NCBI GenBank assembly: GCA_943328885.2
Contig: CALQBT020000160.1
Coordinates: 1-6,534, forward strand
Direction of reading: 5' to 3'
Source: Bordetella parapertussis
Lineage (GTDB): Bacteria; Pseudomonadota; Gammaproteobacteria; Burkholderiales; Burkholderiaceae_C
DNA length: 6,534 bases
Position numbers and translations under genes: made by a program. The notes under the pieces were generated by a model that saw only the letters and a list, made by a program, of their open reading frames with translations, had not been told where the DNA came from and did no database searches. This document shows positions 6,302 through 6,534 of this stretch, piece by piece. Numbering within the stretch: the first letter of the stretch is position 1; every line of letters begins with the position of its first letter.

Positions 6302-6534
6302 CGTTCGAGCTCCTCGCGCCAAGCCGTGGCGATCGCTTGCAGACTGTCGGCACGCTGGCGCAGCAAGGGCGCGGCGAATCGCCGCACCATGTCACGCTGG
6401 TCGTCCCGGGTGATGTATTCGACCGGCGACTTGCCGTCGACTCGCGCCAGCAACAACCCTGGCAACAGCGCAGCGGCGCGGCGCTGCAGCGCCTCCGGCG
6501 GCTCCCAGTCGACCGCCTGCAAGTAGGTCTGCGC
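6298..6534 (-). CDS. Probable small-molecule phosphotransferase (APH/kinase-like), C-terminal 78 residues only
   Basis: The frame is open from the right edge of the window to a TGA at 6298-6300, giving the last 78 codons. The start and catalytic core lie outside. The piece reads AQTYLQAVDWEPP, then an alanine/leucine-rich helix, then LLPGLLLARVDGKSPVEYI, and ends in an amphipathic stretch rich in Arg (MVRRFAAPLLRQ). From memory, the LARVDGKSPVEY segment resembles the C-terminus of aminoglycoside-phosphotransferase-fold proteins, which phosphorylate hydroxyl groups of small molecules. None of the kinase motifs (HGD, DxD) can be checked here. A start at the TTG at 6522 would give a 74-residue protein, but the open frame continues through the edge and the fold would be incomplete, so this is better read as a partial gene. 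Its stop overlaps the enolase-like start (ATGA), so the two are almost surely one operon. If it is a kinase, it could supply a phosphorylated hydroxy acid to the enolase-like enzyme; that is inference. Confidence 0.55.
   Translation of the reverse strand, partial: AQTYLQAVDWEPPEALQRRAAALLPGLLLARVDGKSPVEYITRDDQRDMVRRFAAPLLRQRADSLQAIATAWREELER
6310..6315 (-). promoter_or_regulatory. Ribosome binding site of the enolase-like gene inside the upstream gene
   Basis: GAGGAG on the minus strand, 8 bases before the ATG at 6299-6301. It is embedded in the last codons (EEL) of the upstream kinase-like gene, which supports translational coupling. Confidence 0.65.

Noticed and set aside
5252..6526. A 424-codon open frame on the plus strand opposite the enolase-like gene
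   Set aside because: Low-complexity Arg/Ala/Gln-rich product with no family motif. The opposite strand carries unmistakable enolase motifs.
1..6534. CRISPR arrays, tRNA or rRNA genes, insertion sequences or attachment sites
   Set aside because: No regularly spaced repeats, tRNA-like cloverleaf, transposase motif or terminal inverted repeats were seen on either strand.

Overview
The window is a GC-rich, gene-dense bacterial segment. GC- and CG-ending codons dominate, and every reading frame carries long spurious open frames. This style and the protein flavours suggest a betaproteobacterium, probably Burkholderiales. That placement is an impression from composition and family resemblance, because no rRNA or marker gene is present.

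Layout from left to right: (1) the N-terminal ~322 codons of a gamma-glutamyltransferase-like protein, minus strand, running off the left edge; (2) a DHA2-type (EmrB/QacA-like) MFS drug/solute exporter, minus strand; (3) a classical short-chain dehydrogenase/reductase, minus strand; (4) a divergent second DHA2-type MFS transporter, plus strand; (5) an enolase-family protein, minus strand, convergent with gene 4; (6) the C-terminal ~78 codons of a probable small-molecule phosphotransferase (APH/kinase-like), minus strand, running off the right edge and overlapping the enolase-like start by ATGA.

Genes 3, 2 and 1 face the same way and could form one transcription unit (SDR, then MFS, then GGT-like), with gaps of 191 and 68 bp. 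Genes 3 and 4 diverge from a 159-bp control region. Genes 6 and 5 form a tightly coupled operon.

The most interesting part is the kinase/enolase-like pair. The enolase-like protein keeps the metal ligands and the catalytic Lys and Glu. It has changed residues equivalent to yeast enolase Glu168 (to Asp) and His373 (to Ala), both next to the C3 leaving group, and the Lys-loop signature is altered. That argues for a paralogue acting on something other than, or as well as, 2-phosphoglycerate. The GGT-like protein also departs from its family: it lacks the usual substrate-carboxylate Arg in the position expected from E. coli Ggt and has no evident signal peptide. Both conclusions come from reading motifs by eye, not from alignments or searches.
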